Source: Candidatus Methanomethylophilaceae archaeon
GTDB lineage: Archaea > Thermoplasmatota > Thermoplasmata > Methanomassiliicoccales > Methanomethylophilaceae
DNA: 50,291 nucleotides
Reading direction: 5' to 3'
Assembly (NCBI GenBank): GCA_944320485.1
Contig: CALUHQ010000041.1
Coordinates: 1 to 50,291 of the forward strand
Shown here: piece by piece, positions 24,704 to 37,253 of the stretch
Layout: each line of letters begins with the position of its first letter
Position numbering within the stretch: position 1 is the stretch's first letter
The notes under the pieces: generated by a model
What the model saw: the letters and a program-made list of their open reading frames with translations, nothing else
What the model was told of the DNA's origin: nothing
Database searches by the model: none
Made by a program: the position numbers and the translations under genes

Positions 24704-25395
24704 ATGGTCGACGAGTTCAAGCAGAAGATCGCGGGGGAGATCGCCATCTCCCCGGATCCGGGCAGGACCATCAGGAAATGGAGGGAGGAGTTCGGGCTCT
24801 CCCAGCACCAGCTGGCCGACGCCATGGGCGTCTCCCACTCCGTGGTCAGCGACTACGAGTCCGGGAGGCGCAGGTCCCCCGGGGTCAACGTCGTCAAGAA
24901 GATGGTCGACGCCTTCATCGAGCTCGACATTCAGAACGGCTCGCCCGTGATATCCAGGTACAATCCGGACTTCAAGCTGGACTGCATCATAGCCATGGAC
25001 GAGTTCCCGGGAGGGGTGGACGTGGAGGCGTTCATCTCGGCCATATCCGGGAGGAACCTGAACCCCGACAGGGCCGTGTCCAAGTCGATCTTCGGATACA
25101 CGATCGTGGACTCGGTCAAGGCGATCCTGTCCCTGGGTTCGGAGGACTATCTTAAGATATACGGGTGGAACACCGAGAGGGCGCTCATCTTCACGAACGT
25201 CCACTACGGCCGTTCCCCCATGGTAGCCGTCAGGGCGCACCCGCTCACGCCCGGGATGGTGGTCTACGTCAGGCCGGAGAAGACCGACCCGCTGGCAGTC
25301 AAGCTGGCGAGGCTGGAGGGAATCCCGCTGGTGACCACCGACCTGGACGTCGAGGGGGTGAAGGCCAGGATGGACACCCTCAAGGAGGGCATCTG

Positions 25396-25396
<1 letters not shown>
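24704..25396 (+). CDS. HTH transcriptional regulator (COG1709-like) of the mevalonate cluster
   Basis: A 230-residue protein with an XRE-type helix-turn-helix at about residues 21-62 ([20 protein letters not shown], then [13 protein letters not shown]). A C-terminal alpha/beta domain of about 150 residues follows and could sense a ligand. Archaeal COG1709-type regulators often sit in front of HMG-CoA synthase, as here, where the stop overlaps the next start (TGATG). It is therefore the likely regulator of isoprenoid precursor synthesis. The effector is unknown. The start is supported by the TATA-like box at 24673. Confidence 0.85.
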
Positions 25397-27621
<2,225 letters not shown>

Positions 27622-27622
<1 letters not shown>

Positions 27623-28026
27623 TGTCATCTGTAGCAAGGGAGTGGAGGGAGGTCCCCGGCAGGTACAACCTCAAGGGGACGAAGTGCACCAACTGCGGTA
27701 CCATATACTTCCCCAGGCGCGACTTCTGCCCGAAGTGCCGCCGCGCGGGGATCGGCAAGATCGAGGAGTACGACATCTGCAGGACCGGGGAGGTCTACAC
27801 CTTCTCGATCGTGCACGACGCCCCGGCGATGTGCGACATGATCAAGCCCTATGCCGTCGTGATGGTGAAGACCGACGACGGCGTCATGATCGCCGGACAG
27901 CTGGTGGACGTCGAGCTGGACAAGGTCGCCATAGGCATGAGGGTCAGGGCCGTCATGCGCAAGCTGTCCACCGACGGCGACGCCGGCGTCATCCGCTACG
28001 GGTACAAGTTCGTCCCCGCGGAGTGA
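27622..28026 (+). CDS. DUF35/OB-fold zinc-ribbon protein of the thiolase-HMGS complex
   Basis: A 134-residue protein with an N-terminal rubredoxin-like zinc ribbon (KCTNCGTIYFPRRDFCPKC, cysteines near residues 22, 25, 36, 39). A C-terminal OB-fold with TFSIVHDAP and KPYAVVMVKTDDGVMIAGQL follows. In archaea this protein bridges thiolase and HMG-CoA synthase and provides a shared CoA-binding site (known from structural work on the complex). The start overlaps the thiolase stop by one base. A strong hairpin at 28036-28061 follows. Confidence 0.92.
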
Positions 28027-28035
28027 TCCCGGGGC

Positions 28036-28061
28036 GATGCCGTCCCTCGGGGGACGGCATC
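28036..28061. terminator. Perfect 11-bp-stem hairpin between convergent genes
   Basis: GATGCCGTCCC (28036-28046) pairs with GGGACGGCATC (28051-28061) around TCGG. A pyrimidine-rich stretch (CCTCTTTCCTT) follows on the plus strand. It can end the mevalonate transcript and overlaps the last codon of the minus-strand gene at 28060. Confidence 0.7.
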
Positions 28062-28455
28062 AAACCTCTTTCCTTCCGTTCACCGGCGCTTCGTTTATCG
28101 AGGAAATCCGCTTCAGCTTCCCGTCGTCGTCCCACAATTTCAGGATGTCGTCGTGTATTATGTCGTTGTTCAGGATGAAGCTTCCCTTCACGCATTCCTC
28201 CTGCAGCAGTTCCGTTATGGCCACGCACTTGCCCATGTCGGTGAGCGAGTAGCGCAGCGTCTTCCTGCCCTTGTTGGGAATGCGCACCTGGAGGATCCCG
28301 GAATCGACCATCATCCCGAGATTCTCGTCTATGATCCTCCAGTTGGTGGTGAGCCACGAGAAGTCCATGGAGCCAACCTCGCCCACTTTCAGGATGTGCA
28401 CCAGCATGCGGTTCACATGCTTGCGGTCAAGAACTGAGCTGGGTTCCCTATCCAT
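28060..28455 (-). CDS. Winged-helix transcriptional regulator
   Basis: A 131-residue protein. The segment from about residue 37 to 80 (NWRIIDENLGMMVDSGILQVRIPNKGRKTLRYSLTDMGKC) has the pattern of a winged helix: helix, recognition helix, then a two-strand wing ending in YSLTDMG, seen in archaeal PadR/MarR-like and HxlR-like regulators. The C-terminal helix could form a dimer. A TATA-like TTAATACT lies about 25 nt ahead on the minus strand. It is divergent from a second winged-helix gene at 28598 across an AT-rich gap with palindromes. Confidence 0.75.
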   Translation of the reverse strand: MDREPSSVLDRKHVNRMLVHILKVGEVGSMDFSWLTTNWRIIDENLGMMVDSGILQVRIPNKGRKTLRYSLTDMGKCVAITELLQEECVKGSFILNNDIIHDDILKLWDDDGKLKRISSINEAPVNGRKEV

Positions 28456-28519
28456 GCCAGGCAGATGTAACGAGTATTAAGGACAATTCTCAGATTTATT
28501 TTCAAATATTTATCAATAT

Positions 28520-28547
28520 ATGAAATAATTATTTGTTTTTATTTCAT
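28520..28547. promoter_or_regulatory. Palindromes in the divergent regulator promoter gap
   Basis: ATGAAATAA (28520-28528) pairs with TTATTTCAT (28539-28547), and inside it AAATAATTATTT (28523-28534) is itself a perfect palindrome. The site sits between the two divergent winged-helix genes and is a good operator candidate for either product. Confidence 0.5.
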
Positions 28548-28597
28548 TTGATAAAAACACAAGTATTATAAGTTCAATCTATCTAACTCCTGGAAGA

Positions 28598-28939
28598 ATG
28601 ACCAGAAAGACCACATCGGCCCCTGTGGAGGCAGGCACCGGTCATGGGTCCTCTTCCGTCGCCACGATCCTGGAGGAGAGGCACATGGTGTCGATCCTGC
28701 TGTTCCTGATGGAAAACGACGGTTGCACCAAGTCCGATCTGTACGGCGCGACCTCATACAGCGTCCGCATGCCAGACAAGCTGGGCAGGCTCGAGGCGGC
28801 AGGACTGGTGGTCCAGGACCGCGTCCCGGGCGCCAGGGCGGTTGCGTTGCACCTGACAGGCAGCGGCAGAGCCGTCGTCCGCGAGCTCCGTAGGATAGAG
28901 GGGATGCTGGTAGAGGCAGCAGGGGGTACGGGCGAATGA
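28598..28939 (+). CDS. Small winged-helix regulator, first gene of the secreted-protein operon
   Basis: A 113-residue protein. HMVSILLFLMENDGCTKSDLYG is the first part of a winged helix, and ATSYSVRMPDKLGRLEAAGLVVQDRVPGARAVALHLTGSG gives the recognition helix and the wing. It matches the general archaeal one-domain regulators that switch surface genes. Its stop overlaps the start of the giant secreted-protein gene (ATGA), so the two are translationally coupled. This makes it a strong candidate regulator of that protein. A TATA-like TATTATAAG lies about 30 nt before the ATG. Confidence 0.75.
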   Translation: MTRKTTSAPVEAGTGHGSSSVATILEERHMVSILLFLMENDGCTKSDLYGATSYSVRMPDKLGRLEAAGLVVQDRVPGARAVALHLTGSGRAVVRELRRIEGMLVEAAGGTGE

Positions 28940-31900
28940 TTGCAGCCGACAGCCGCCATCGGACGAGGCTCACAAGAGCTCTGGCGGTCTTCATGGTCGT
29001 TTTGATGGTGTCCGTGCCGCTGGTCTCAATGATCCCGTCCGGGTCGGATGCGACGGACGGCTCCAGGACGTTCGATGTGGTGTACCAAAGCGGGTCGCCC
29101 TCGGTCGATGGCGATTACAATGAGCAAACCGAGGCCAACTCCCAGGTGACGATCAGATACTATGGGGTCCCAGTGGCGGAGTACAACCCCCAGTTCTGGG
29201 CGGGGAACATCACGGGGGAGATCATAAGTGGGACAGTCAGTGATTGGTTTCCGATAAAAAGCTATGGGGACTATGACAATGCCGGTGCGATAACGGTATT
29301 CACGGGATGGCAGATTTCAGAAACCGAGATTCAAAATCCACTCGATCCAGGGGAGGATTTGACCGATCACTACTCGGACGGGAACACGACGATTCATCTG
29401 ATCGCCACTTGGAGCAGGGCCACGGGGATAGAGGAGGTCGATGGTTCAGGATTTTTAGGGAGTGATGATTATGACATCAAGGACGTCGTCTTTCGGAACG
29501 GAAGCAAATACACAAACCTGGCGATTCTGACAGAGAATGTATCGATACAATCCCCTGGTACGTCCTACATAGGTGGACAATATTGGGATGATTGGGACTG
29601 GCACAACACTGTTGGTTTCACCATACGTTCCGAGATCGGCGAAGTACATTGGCTCGACGTCTCTAGGCTAAACCCCGAGTCCCAAACCGTGTTGCGGTCG
29701 GACACCATCATCGACAACGTCAAGCTCTGGACCGACTCCGATGGAGAGTCTCATTCTAGTAGGGGCCTGTACGCGGACGGCAAGAAATTAATCATCGGCA
29801 CAAACGTAACGACTAGCACAGACTCCCAATATGTCGGCACGGGCGATTATGGGCAGGTGATGGTGTATGGCGGTTCGCCGGACGGTTCTCCATCAATCAC
29901 TGATGTAAGAATCTTCAGCGGTACCTATGCGAGTGTATATGGCGGGTCGAACAACGGCAGTCCCGGCAGTACCAACGTCACCATCCTCGGACATAACACC
30001 GTTGTCGACGATGCAGTGGCAGATTCGACCACGATCATCACCAACACAGTCTACGGTGGCAGCTACAGCGGCTCTGTCGAAACGACTAACATCTTGATGG
30101 TCGGCGGGATGATGAACAACTCCGGGGACCACGAAGATGGATACCCCATAGGCGACAGCCATTCCGACATTATAGGCGGATCCAGGGCGAGCGGTACCGT
30201 TGTAGATTCCTATGTCACAGTCAGCAACCTTGCGCACGCCTTCGCCGTCCAGGGTGGGGGCCGTCAGGCAGAAACGAGGACGAACAACACGCACGTCACC
30301 ATCTCTGGTCTCGCAGAGGTGGAGTTCATGGTCTGCGGCAGCGTCACGGATGGGAACACCTCCACCACCAACGTCCCTGTCGGGACGTCCAATGTGATCA
30401 TCCGTGACAACCCCGTTATTGGCACAGAATCCGGTGTCGAACAGTTCTCGGATTATGGATGCGGCAGCGTCTTCGGAGGAGGGTGGGACACCTATCATAA
30501 TGCCACCAGTCGCAGCACCGAGCATACCAGTGTGACCATCGATGGCGGAACTATATGGGGCTCCGTCTACGGTGGGGGATTCAGAGGCTCAGTTGGGTTC
30601 CACGACAGCGGCAATGCGTCAACGGACGGATACGAGGCGGTCTCGATAGAAATCCTCAGCGGGACGATCAAAGGGTCGGTGTACGGCGGCGGTAAGGGTG
30701 GCACAGATCCCATGTCACAGGATTGGTCGGGTACGACTGGCTCGACTGGAGGGTCCAACACCACGGGCCGGGCATACGTGTATGGGAACATAGATATCGT
30801 CATGTCTGGAGGGGCCGTGGGAGCCGTCTACGGCGGTGGCCAGGGAGTATCGATGTCAGATGGGGACACAGACGGCGTCGATGATTCGGCAAAGGTCGTC
30901 GGAGATGTCATCATAACCATCGACGGGGGGTCAGTCACTGGTAGTGTCTACGGCGGCGGTCTCGGGGATTCACACGGAAAGGACATAGCCTCCGTGACAG
31001 GAGCAGTCTCGATCGGTGTTGGAGGCGGAACGATAGGGTCGGTCTACGGGGGAGGAAATCTCGGCTCATTGGTCGGGAGCTCGTCCGTGGAGGTCTACGG
31101 GGGATCAGTAGGCGGTAACGTCTACGGCGGAGGCGCCGGGTCGGAAGGGAATCCCGACCTCGGTAAAATCGACGGCACGACCAGGGTGGAGGTTTCCGGA
31201 GGATCCGTCACCGGAAACGTCTACGGTGGCGGGCTCAACGGCAACGTCTCAGGCACGGCATCCGTCATGGTCGGGAACGGAGGAACCGTCACAGGAAACG
31301 TCTACGGCGGTGGACGCGGGAACGCGGCCAACGTCGATCAGGGTTCGGTCGGGCCCGTATCAGTCACCGTTAACGGCAAAGTCAACGGTTCCGTCTTCGG
31401 AGGCGGAGACCTGGGCTCGGTGGCAGGTGACGTCTCCATGTCCATGGACCGCGGAGAGGTCGTAGGCAGCGTGTATGGCGGCGGGAGCGGCCAGGGCGCC
31501 TCATCGGTGAATGCCGCCGCGGTTGACGGGAACGTGAGCGTCACGCTGCTTACATCCTCCGTCGGGGGCGACCTCTACGGTGGCGGACTGGGCGTATCGA
31601 GATCTATCGACAACAGTGACACGATCTCCGTGGTCCGCGGCTCGGTGGAGGTCTCTCTCCTGGACGGCAGTGTGGTGTCCGGCGACCTCTACGGTGGCGG
31701 ATGCTACGGGGCCCTTTACAATCAAGATCCAGGGGAGCTCCAGATAACAATCGAGGACTCCGAGGTGCGGGGGAACGTATACTCCGGCGGGATGGGAGAG
31801 ACAGACCGCATGGCGACCTATCTATCCAACAGGGTCGTCGTCATAGTCAACGGGACGGTCGCAGGGTCCGTATACGGAGGCAGCAGGGACGGGAACGACA

Positions 31901-34900
31901 ACTGCGGAACCACCCACGACGCGGACGGCACCGTCTCTGTGACGGAGATGCAGCGCGGCAGGTCCGGCATCTACATCGTCAGCGGCGACATTGCTGGAGG
32001 GACCTCCGGCAACGTCTACGGGGGAGGTTTCATGGGCTACTCCAACACCGATGCGACCATCCTGATCGGCACCCCGGCGGCGGACACCGTCCCGGGGGCA
32101 TCCCCTGGAGGGAGCGTTAGCATCAGGTCGGTCTACGGCGGTTCCAGTGTGGGTGCCTCGGAGGAGGGGATGCTCAACACGAAACTCCTCCTCGGAGACG
32201 CGGACATACGCATAGGGTCCGCAGGCTACGATTCGTTCTCCATTTCCGGCGACGTCTTCGGCGCCGGGGACTTCTGCGACATCGGCGGCTCGTCCACCGT
32301 AACGTTCGAGGACTTCTCCCAGGATGGGAGCATGCTTTCGATCCAGAAGGTCGACGAGCTGAACGTGGTCGGGTCCAGGCTTGTCCTCGAGGGGAACATG
32401 GACGGGTCGCTCACCACTGGCTCCCCAATGTTCTCGCTGAACCTCATTGGTCAGATCGTCCTCACAGGCGACGGAACCGAGGGAGGCAGGTCCGAGGTCG
32501 TCATCAGGTCGGCCGCCTCCGCCATCTCGGGGTTCAGCAGCCTCTACTCCGCTGCGCCCACGGATTACGTGGGATACAACGTCCTCCAGATAGACAGCGG
32601 GATGGTCTTCGCGATCATGGGCGAGGACAACCGCGGTAGTGCGGACGGGACGATCACCGGCCAAACCGTCCTCAGGTCCGACGACAACGACTACTACGGC
32701 GCCTTGGTCATGGGGGACACGGATGCCCTCAGGGACGACCCGTCGTTCTGGGTGCAGACAGGGAGCACATACGTCCCGACGAGGACCGCGGATTACGAGA
32801 GCAGCGGTTACCGCGTCTGGTACCTGGAGGGGGCATACAAGTTAGACCAGACCGTGGTGTTCGAGGACTCCTCCAGGGACGGGACTCAAATGGAGAGCGA
32901 TCTGGGCCTCACCCTGCCGAAGATCCAGCCCTCGTCCACCATAACGTACGCGGGTCACTATGTAAATCCGTACGCACCGCACTCGATGAATCTCCAACAG
33001 AGTGAGCAGATCTCCGAGGAAGGCAGCGACGTCGGCATAGTCTTCGGAAGCGGAACCGGGATCGGCACGTTCTTCGGAGACCAGCGGACTGGGTCCGATG
33101 GATCCATCCATTACTCTGGACTCGATTTGGCCGACCAGACCGGGACCGTCCCGGCCACCGCCAACAATGGACCGGGTCTGAACATCACGGTGAGCGTGCT
33201 CAGCGGGTACGATTCCACTGGATACATCGGATCCGTCACCATTCACTTCGTGGAGGAGGTCGGCGGAATCGTCGTGAGCATCTTCGACGTGGAGGTCAGG
33301 ATCTTCCTGAGGATCGTGGACACGTCGGAAAAAGTCCAGCTGAACCAGGACATGGTCATGCGCGGCAGCGGTCCGTGGAACGGTGCTACCGACGTCTACC
33401 TCCCGTTCCTGGCGGACAATATGATAGGCGAGTACAGGATCGTGTCGGTCTCTGCCAGCGGCATCCTCTCGATACAGACGGTACCGACCAACCTCAACAG
33501 GGACGGATGGAACCAGTCACTTTACCGCACAAACCCGCTGGTGATTTCACAAGATATGGACACAGGGGATGAGCCGCTGGTTCTCGGTACCGGAGGTGTG
33601 TTCTCCCCCGTTCTTAGGATAGGTTACGAGGCCGAGGATTACGATCCGTTGCCGGACGGCTCCTTCGACTTCGGGAACGTGACGATCGTCGTCGAGCTCC
33701 TGAATGGGGGGAGGGTGGCCAAGACAATCACGATAAGCATCGATCCGGACATGGTCACCACGGTCAACGTCACGTTCATGGACAAGGTCCTGGACCTGAC
33801 CCAGCAGTCATCCTGGACCCAGGACCAGGAGCTGTTCACCCTCGGCATCGACTTCGGGTCCTCCGTGTCCCAGTACTACGTGGTCGTCAACACGTCCATG
33901 TGGAATAGAACAGATGCGGCCTCGTTCATATCGAGCATAGATGGGTCCTTTGTGAAGGACAGCTTCGGGAACGTCCTCACCTCAACCGACAGAACTGTGC
34001 TGGCCCCGTACGCCACGAACGGCTACGAGGTCTTGTCGGTGGCGGACCTGCTGGAGACGGACCTGCCGGATGATCCCCCGTCTACCAGCCTCCTGGGCTC
34101 CAAGCCGGACACCGCATACGAGGAGAACGGGATCTCCAGGTCATTCGATTACAGCGACAACTACCCACAGTGGTACGACAGCCAGGACGGGTACGGCAGG
34201 TTCAATTTTGGTTCGGAGGTCACAGAGGATCTGACCGTATACGCGGGATACAGCGTGGCCATCACCGTCCATCTGTATCCGGGATCCCCTGGCTCGGTCA
34301 ACGACACCGTCCTGTTCCCAGGTGCCCCCGGATCCGCGGTGGATCTCACTGGGAGGGTGGACGTGTCCGCCGGGTACGAGATATCGGAATGGTACATCGA
34401 AATCGATGGAGATTATGTCGAGATCAGTGACTCGGGATTCGGGACCCCGACCAACTTCACCACCTACTCCAACGTGGACGTCTATGTGGAGCTGGTGCCG
34501 GAGGAGTACAGTCTCACCGTGGTTGTGGACGATGGCCTCGGAGTGACGATCACCATCGATGGAATTGTGCGGGAACCGGCCGGTGGTACGTACACATACA
34601 CCGTCGGGCAGAACGTGGCCATAGCGGTTAACGTGACCGGTAATCAACACGTCAGCGGCGCCACCGCCAACGAGGGCACGTGGAACAGGTTCAAGATAGA
34701 CAGCAATGAAGTGACGTTCACGTCGCCCGCGATGGATCTAGACGTCTCCATCACCATATCCGTCGGCTACACAGTGACCATAACGATGCCTTCCGGCGGG
34801 ATCCACGACGACAACGAACTCTTCGGGTTCGACAACGGTCGCATCATTGAGGGAGGTGCCGGATCAGAATACGAGTTCGAGATACGTCCCGGAACCTCGC

Positions 34901-36126
34901 TTCAGCTGATGGCCCCCAGCTTCGGGACCCTCACGACGGTCATATCCCTGTACGGTTCGGACGGTTCCGAGTTCCAATATGCGAATACATTCTCCCTGTC
35001 ATACGGTGATCTGAGCCAGGATGTCGAGTACGAGCTGTACGTCAACATCCCGTGGGATGTGAGTCACGGGAAAAACTACAGCTACGGCATAGAGAGGACC
35101 GATCACAGGGGCAATACCGCCAATTTATCCGGATGGGACGGGAACCAGGCATACACTGGGGACATCATCGTACTGACCGCAGACAGCGGCTATCAGTTCG
35201 GCACAGGATTCACAGCCGTCGGGGCATCGCTGGTCGTCGACGGGACCACCCAGAGGGAGTACTCGGTGAACTCCGGGCTCACCGGTTCCAAGACTGACGT
35301 GTCGTTCGGCGACGCTGAGCAGACCGAGTTCACGGTCACCGTCGTGGTGTCCTTCCTAAAGAACGGCTCACCTTTCATTGATGAACCAAGCGGAAAGCTA
35401 TTCGTGACGACCCGTGACCATGTGCCCGTCCAGGTATCCGCAGGTGTCTGGGACTCTGCAGCGGGCATGATGACTTTCACGTTCCCCGCAACATCGCAGA
35501 CGTACCTGGTGTCCGGGCAGTTCGCAGGCTTCGCGGACGTAGTCGAGGCCGAGCACACGGTCGAGGTCGATGGGAGCATCACCGTCGACATCAGCTTCGT
35601 CGCGGTCGCCCAGACCATCGTATTCAGCGATGGAGACACGGTGCTGCACACATACACAGGATGGTACATCGGTGACACCACACCCCTGTCCAAAATGTAC
35701 GATGGCGCCGGTGCATACCGTGCATGGGCCTACGGAGGCGGGCTCATCGACAATGTGGATGAACCGACGTCCCTCGACATCGAGCTGTTCGAGGACGGAC
35801 CTCTCACGATGATCTGTCTGCCGAACGTAGCGGACATCCCGATAGTCAGCTCGGAGCAGTCCATCATCATACACAGTTCGCAGTTGGAGGGGAACGGATT
35901 CTCCATCCGTCTGCAGGATTCAACCGGATACACCATCTCGTTCTCTGGTGACCTGAGGGTAGAAGCCCGGTGGAACGGGAACTATCTCACGCTCAGAAGT
36001 GGGGATCCCGGGACGGGGTCCTTCCACATCACCCTTGAGGGACCTGCGACCGTGCACGTGCTGCACGTGGTCGTGGTCGGATCGGTCGAGGATATCGGCC
36101 GTGCGGGTGTCTTCATGATATATTGA
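28936..36126 (+). CDS. Giant secreted adhesin-like protein with VYGGG repeats (2396 residues)
   Basis: The N-terminus (RLTRALAVFMVVLMVSVPLV) is a signal peptide or membrane anchor. From about residue 300 to 1100 there are about 20 short repeats with the core GSVYGGG or NVYGGG, usually preceded by a VxGGSVTG-type strand. This is typical of right-handed beta-helix adhesins. The rest is beta-rich, with InlB-like stretches (FNFGSEVTEDLTVYAGYS near residue 1760) and Listeria-Bacteroides-type repeat regions. Many N-x-S/T sequons suggest N-glycosylation. There is no C-terminal membrane segment. Large adhesin-like proteins are known from gut and rumen methanogens. A cell-surface or matrix role is an inference. 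It is co-transcribed with the regulator at 28598. Confidence 0.85.
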   Translation: MIAADSRHRTRLTRALAVFMVVLMVSVPLVSMIPSGSDATDGSRTFDVVYQSGSPSVDGDYNEQTEANSQVTIRYYGVPVAEYNPQFWAGNITGEIISGTVSDWFPIKSYGDYDNAGAITVFTGWQISETEIQNPLDPGEDLTDHYSDGNTTIHLIATWSRATGIEEVDGSGFLGSDDYDIKDVVFRNGSKYTNLAILTENVSIQSPGTSYIGGQYWDDWDWHNTVGFTIRSEIGEVHWLDVSRLNPESQTVLRSDTIIDNVKLWTDSDGESHSSRGLYADGKKLIIGTNVTTSTDSQYVGTGDYGQVMVYGGSPDGSPSITDVRIFSGTYASVYGGSNNGSPGSTNVTILGHNTVVDDAVADSTTIITNTVYGGSYSGSVETTNILMVGGMMNNSGDHEDGYPIGDSHSDIIGGSRASGTVVDSYVTVSNLAHAFAVQGGGRQAETRTNNTHVTISGLAEVEFMVCGSVTDGNTSTTNVPVGTSNVIIRDNPVIGTESGVEQFSDYGCGSVFGGGWDTYHNATSRSTEHTSVTIDGGTIWGSVYGGGFRGSVGFHDSGNASTDGYEAVSIEILSGTIKGSVYGGGKGGTDPMSQDWSGTTGSTGGSNTTGRAYVYGNIDIVMSGGAVGAVYGGGQGVSMSDGDTDGVDDSAKVVGDVIITIDGGSVTGSVYGGGLGDSHGKDIASVTGAVSIGVGGGTIGSVYGGGNLGSLVGSSSVEVYGGSVGGNVYGGGAGSEGNPDLGKIDGTTRVEVSGGSVTGNVYGGGLNGNVSGTASVMVGNGGTVTGNVYGGGRGNAANVDQGSVGPVSVTVNGKVNGSVFGGGDLGSVAGDVSMSMDRGEVVGSVYGGGSGQGASSVNAAAVDGNVSVTLLTSSVGGDLYGGGLGVSRSIDNSDTISVVRGSVEVSLLDGSVVSGDLYGGGCYGALYNQDPGELQITIEDSEVRGNVYSGGMGETDRMATYLSNRVVVIVNGTVAGSVYGGSRDGNDNCGTTHDADGTVSVTEMQRGRSGIYIVSGDIAGGTSGNVYGGGFMGYSNTDATILIGTPAADTVPGASPGGSVSIRSVYGGSSVGASEEGMLNTKLLLGDADIRIGSAGYDSFSISGDVFGAGDFCDIGGSSTVTFEDFSQDGSMLSIQKVDELNVVGSRLVLEGNMDGSLTTGSPMFSLNLIGQIVLTGDGTEGGRSEVVIRSAASAISGFSSLYSAAPTDYVGYNVLQIDSGMVFAIMGEDNRGSADGTITGQTVLRSDDNDYYGALVMGDTDALRDDPSFWVQTGSTYVPTRTADYESSGYRVWYLEGAYKLDQTVVFEDSSRDGTQMESDLGLTLPKIQPSSTITYAGHYVNPYAPHSMNLQQSEQISEEGSDVGIVFGSGTGIGTFFGDQRTGSDGSIHYSGLDLADQTGTVPATANNGPGLNITVSVLSGYDSTGYIGSVTIHFVEEVGGIVVSIFDVEVRIFLRIVDTSEKVQLNQDMVMRGSGPWNGATDVYLPFLADNMIGEYRIVSVSASGILSIQTVPTNLNRDGWNQSLYRTNPLVISQDMDTGDEPLVLGTGGVFSPVLRIGYEAEDYDPLPDGSFDFGNVTIVVELLNGGRVAKTITISIDPDMVTTVNVTFMDKVLDLTQQSSWTQDQELFTLGIDFGSSVSQYYVVVNTSMWNRTDAASFISSIDGSFVKDSFGNVLTSTDRTVLAPYATNGYEVLSVADLLETDLPDDPPSTSLLGSKPDTAYEENGISRSFDYSDNYPQWYDSQDGYGRFNFGSEVTEDLTVYAGYSVAITVHLYPGSPGSVNDTVLFPGAPGSAVDLTGRVDVSAGYEISEWYIEIDGDYVEISDSGFGTPTNFTTYSNVDVYVELVPEEYSLTVVVDDGLGVTITIDGIVREPAGGTYTYTVGQNVAIAVNVTGNQHVSGATANEGTWNRFKIDSNEVTFTSPAMDLDVSITISVGYTVTITMPSGGIHDDNELFGFDNGRIIEGGAGSEYEFEIRPGTSLQLMAPSFGTLTTVISLYGSDGSEFQYANTFSLSYGDLSQDVEYELYVNIPWDVSHGKNYSYGIERTDHRGNTANLSGWDGNQAYTGDIIVLTADSGYQFGTGFTAVGASLVVDGTTQREYSVNSGLTGSKTDVSFGDAEQTEFTVTVVVSFLKNGSPFIDEPSGKLFVTTRDHVPVQVSAGVWDSAAGMMTFTFPATSQTYLVSGQFAGFADVVEAEHTVEVDGSITVDISFVAVAQTIVFSDGDTVLHTYTGWYIGDTTPLSKMYDGAGAYRAWAYGGGLIDNVDEPTSLDIELFEDGPLTMICLPNVADIPIVSSEQSIIIHSSQLEGNGFSIRLQDSTGYTISFSGDLRVEARWNGNYLTLRSGDPGTGSFHITLEGPATVHVLHVVVVGSVEDIGRAGVFMIY

Positions 36127-36141
36127 AAGGAGGAACAAGGA

Positions 36142-37227
36142 ATGAACACAAAGACGATAGCGATTCTGATGTCGCTAACTATGGTGCTCGCGGCAACTGC
36201 CGTAGTGCTGGTAGACGACTCGGACGCTGCTGACAAAGGTTCGGTGTATGTGAAGGTCAATCACACGACCACCGTGAACTTCGTTATTACGGAGCCCGAT
36301 GACGATTACTATAAGAACACCGTCGATTGGAAAATCGGTCAAACATCAATCTATGATTCGAATGCAAGCAAAGATCCTGCGAATATCGACAGCTCAGGAG
36401 CAGTTGCAGGTTCAGGTGGCACAGCCGTGGCCACAATCGAGATCACGGGTTCCGGTGGTACCTACTCTGCGACCATCACAGGTGTTACAAAGACCAGCTC
36501 CGAAGTGCCGGTCACTGTTGTCTACACAATCGGAACTACAGAGAAGAACACAGACGGCGCTACAGGAACCGTCACCCAGAGCATCTCATACAACATCGCT
36601 CTGAACGTTATCGGCACGCCTTTCGATGATCAAACGAACGACCTGCCTAATGCACAGTATGGTCTCTACATGGATCCTAAGTCTATCAAGACCAATCTAG
36701 ACACCACCAATTTCGTCTACTATGCTATCGGTCTCCCGGAAGGGATGCAGTTGACCCCTGACGGTAAGATTTCCGGGACTCCACTTGCAGATGATATGAA
36801 CACAGAAGTGAAGGATAAACAAATAACTGTTATCGCCACCCACAAGGCGAGCAACCAGACATTCCTGAAGACATACTACATGGATATCGCCGTCGAAGAC
36901 AGTGACGAATTCGGATACACCGTTAGCGGTGCACAAGAGATCGTCGGCGACTCCGATAGGTACATCGTTGTTCAGAACGGATCTGTTACTGTAGAGATAA
37001 CCAAGGATATCGAAGACGCGTGGATCATCGACAGTAACGGCGAGAGGCAGGATCTGCTAACCCGCCCCGCTAAGTCGTTCACCATCACGCCTGGCGGATC
37101 CGGATCGTTCACGGTTGTCATGGTCAACGGTAACTACGATGCGTCATTCGAACTGGTCGTCGTGGCAATTACACAGGATGTCACGACAGGTATAGGGTTC
37201 GCTCCCAACACGCCCGCTTCTCCGTGA
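36142..37227 (+). CDS. Secreted Ig-like-domain protein
   Basis: A 361-residue protein with a clear signal peptide (MNTKTIAILMSLTMVLAATAVVLV, then DDSDAADKG). The central part holds YYAIGLPEGMQLTPDGKISGTP, the signature of a He_PIG/putative Ig cadherin-like domain found in surface proteins. It is rich in Thr, Ser and Gly and has several N-x-T/S sites. There is no C-terminal membrane anchor. A strong Shine-Dalgarno (AAAGGAGG, 36126-36133) lies 8 nt before the ATG. It directly follows the giant protein and is probably in the same operon. Its base use looks less GC-rich than that of the flanking genes. Confidence 0.75.
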   Translation: MNTKTIAILMSLTMVLAATAVVLVDDSDAADKGSVYVKVNHTTTVNFVITEPDDDYYKNTVDWKIGQTSIYDSNASKDPANIDSSGAVAGSGGTAVATIEITGSGGTYSATITGVTKTSSEVPVTVVYTIGTTEKNTDGATGTVTQSISYNIALNVIGTPFDDQTNDLPNAQYGLYMDPKSIKTNLDTTNFVYYAIGLPEGMQLTPDGKISGTPLADDMNTEVKDKQITVIATHKASNQTFLKTYYMDIAVEDSDEFGYTVSGAQEIVGDSDRYIVVQNGSVTVEITKDIEDAWIIDSNGERQDLLTRPAKSFTITPGGSGSFTVVMVNGNYDASFELVVVAITQDVTTGIGFAPNTPASP

Positions 37228-37253
37228 GCGGTTCCGATGCGCGGTGATGTGTC

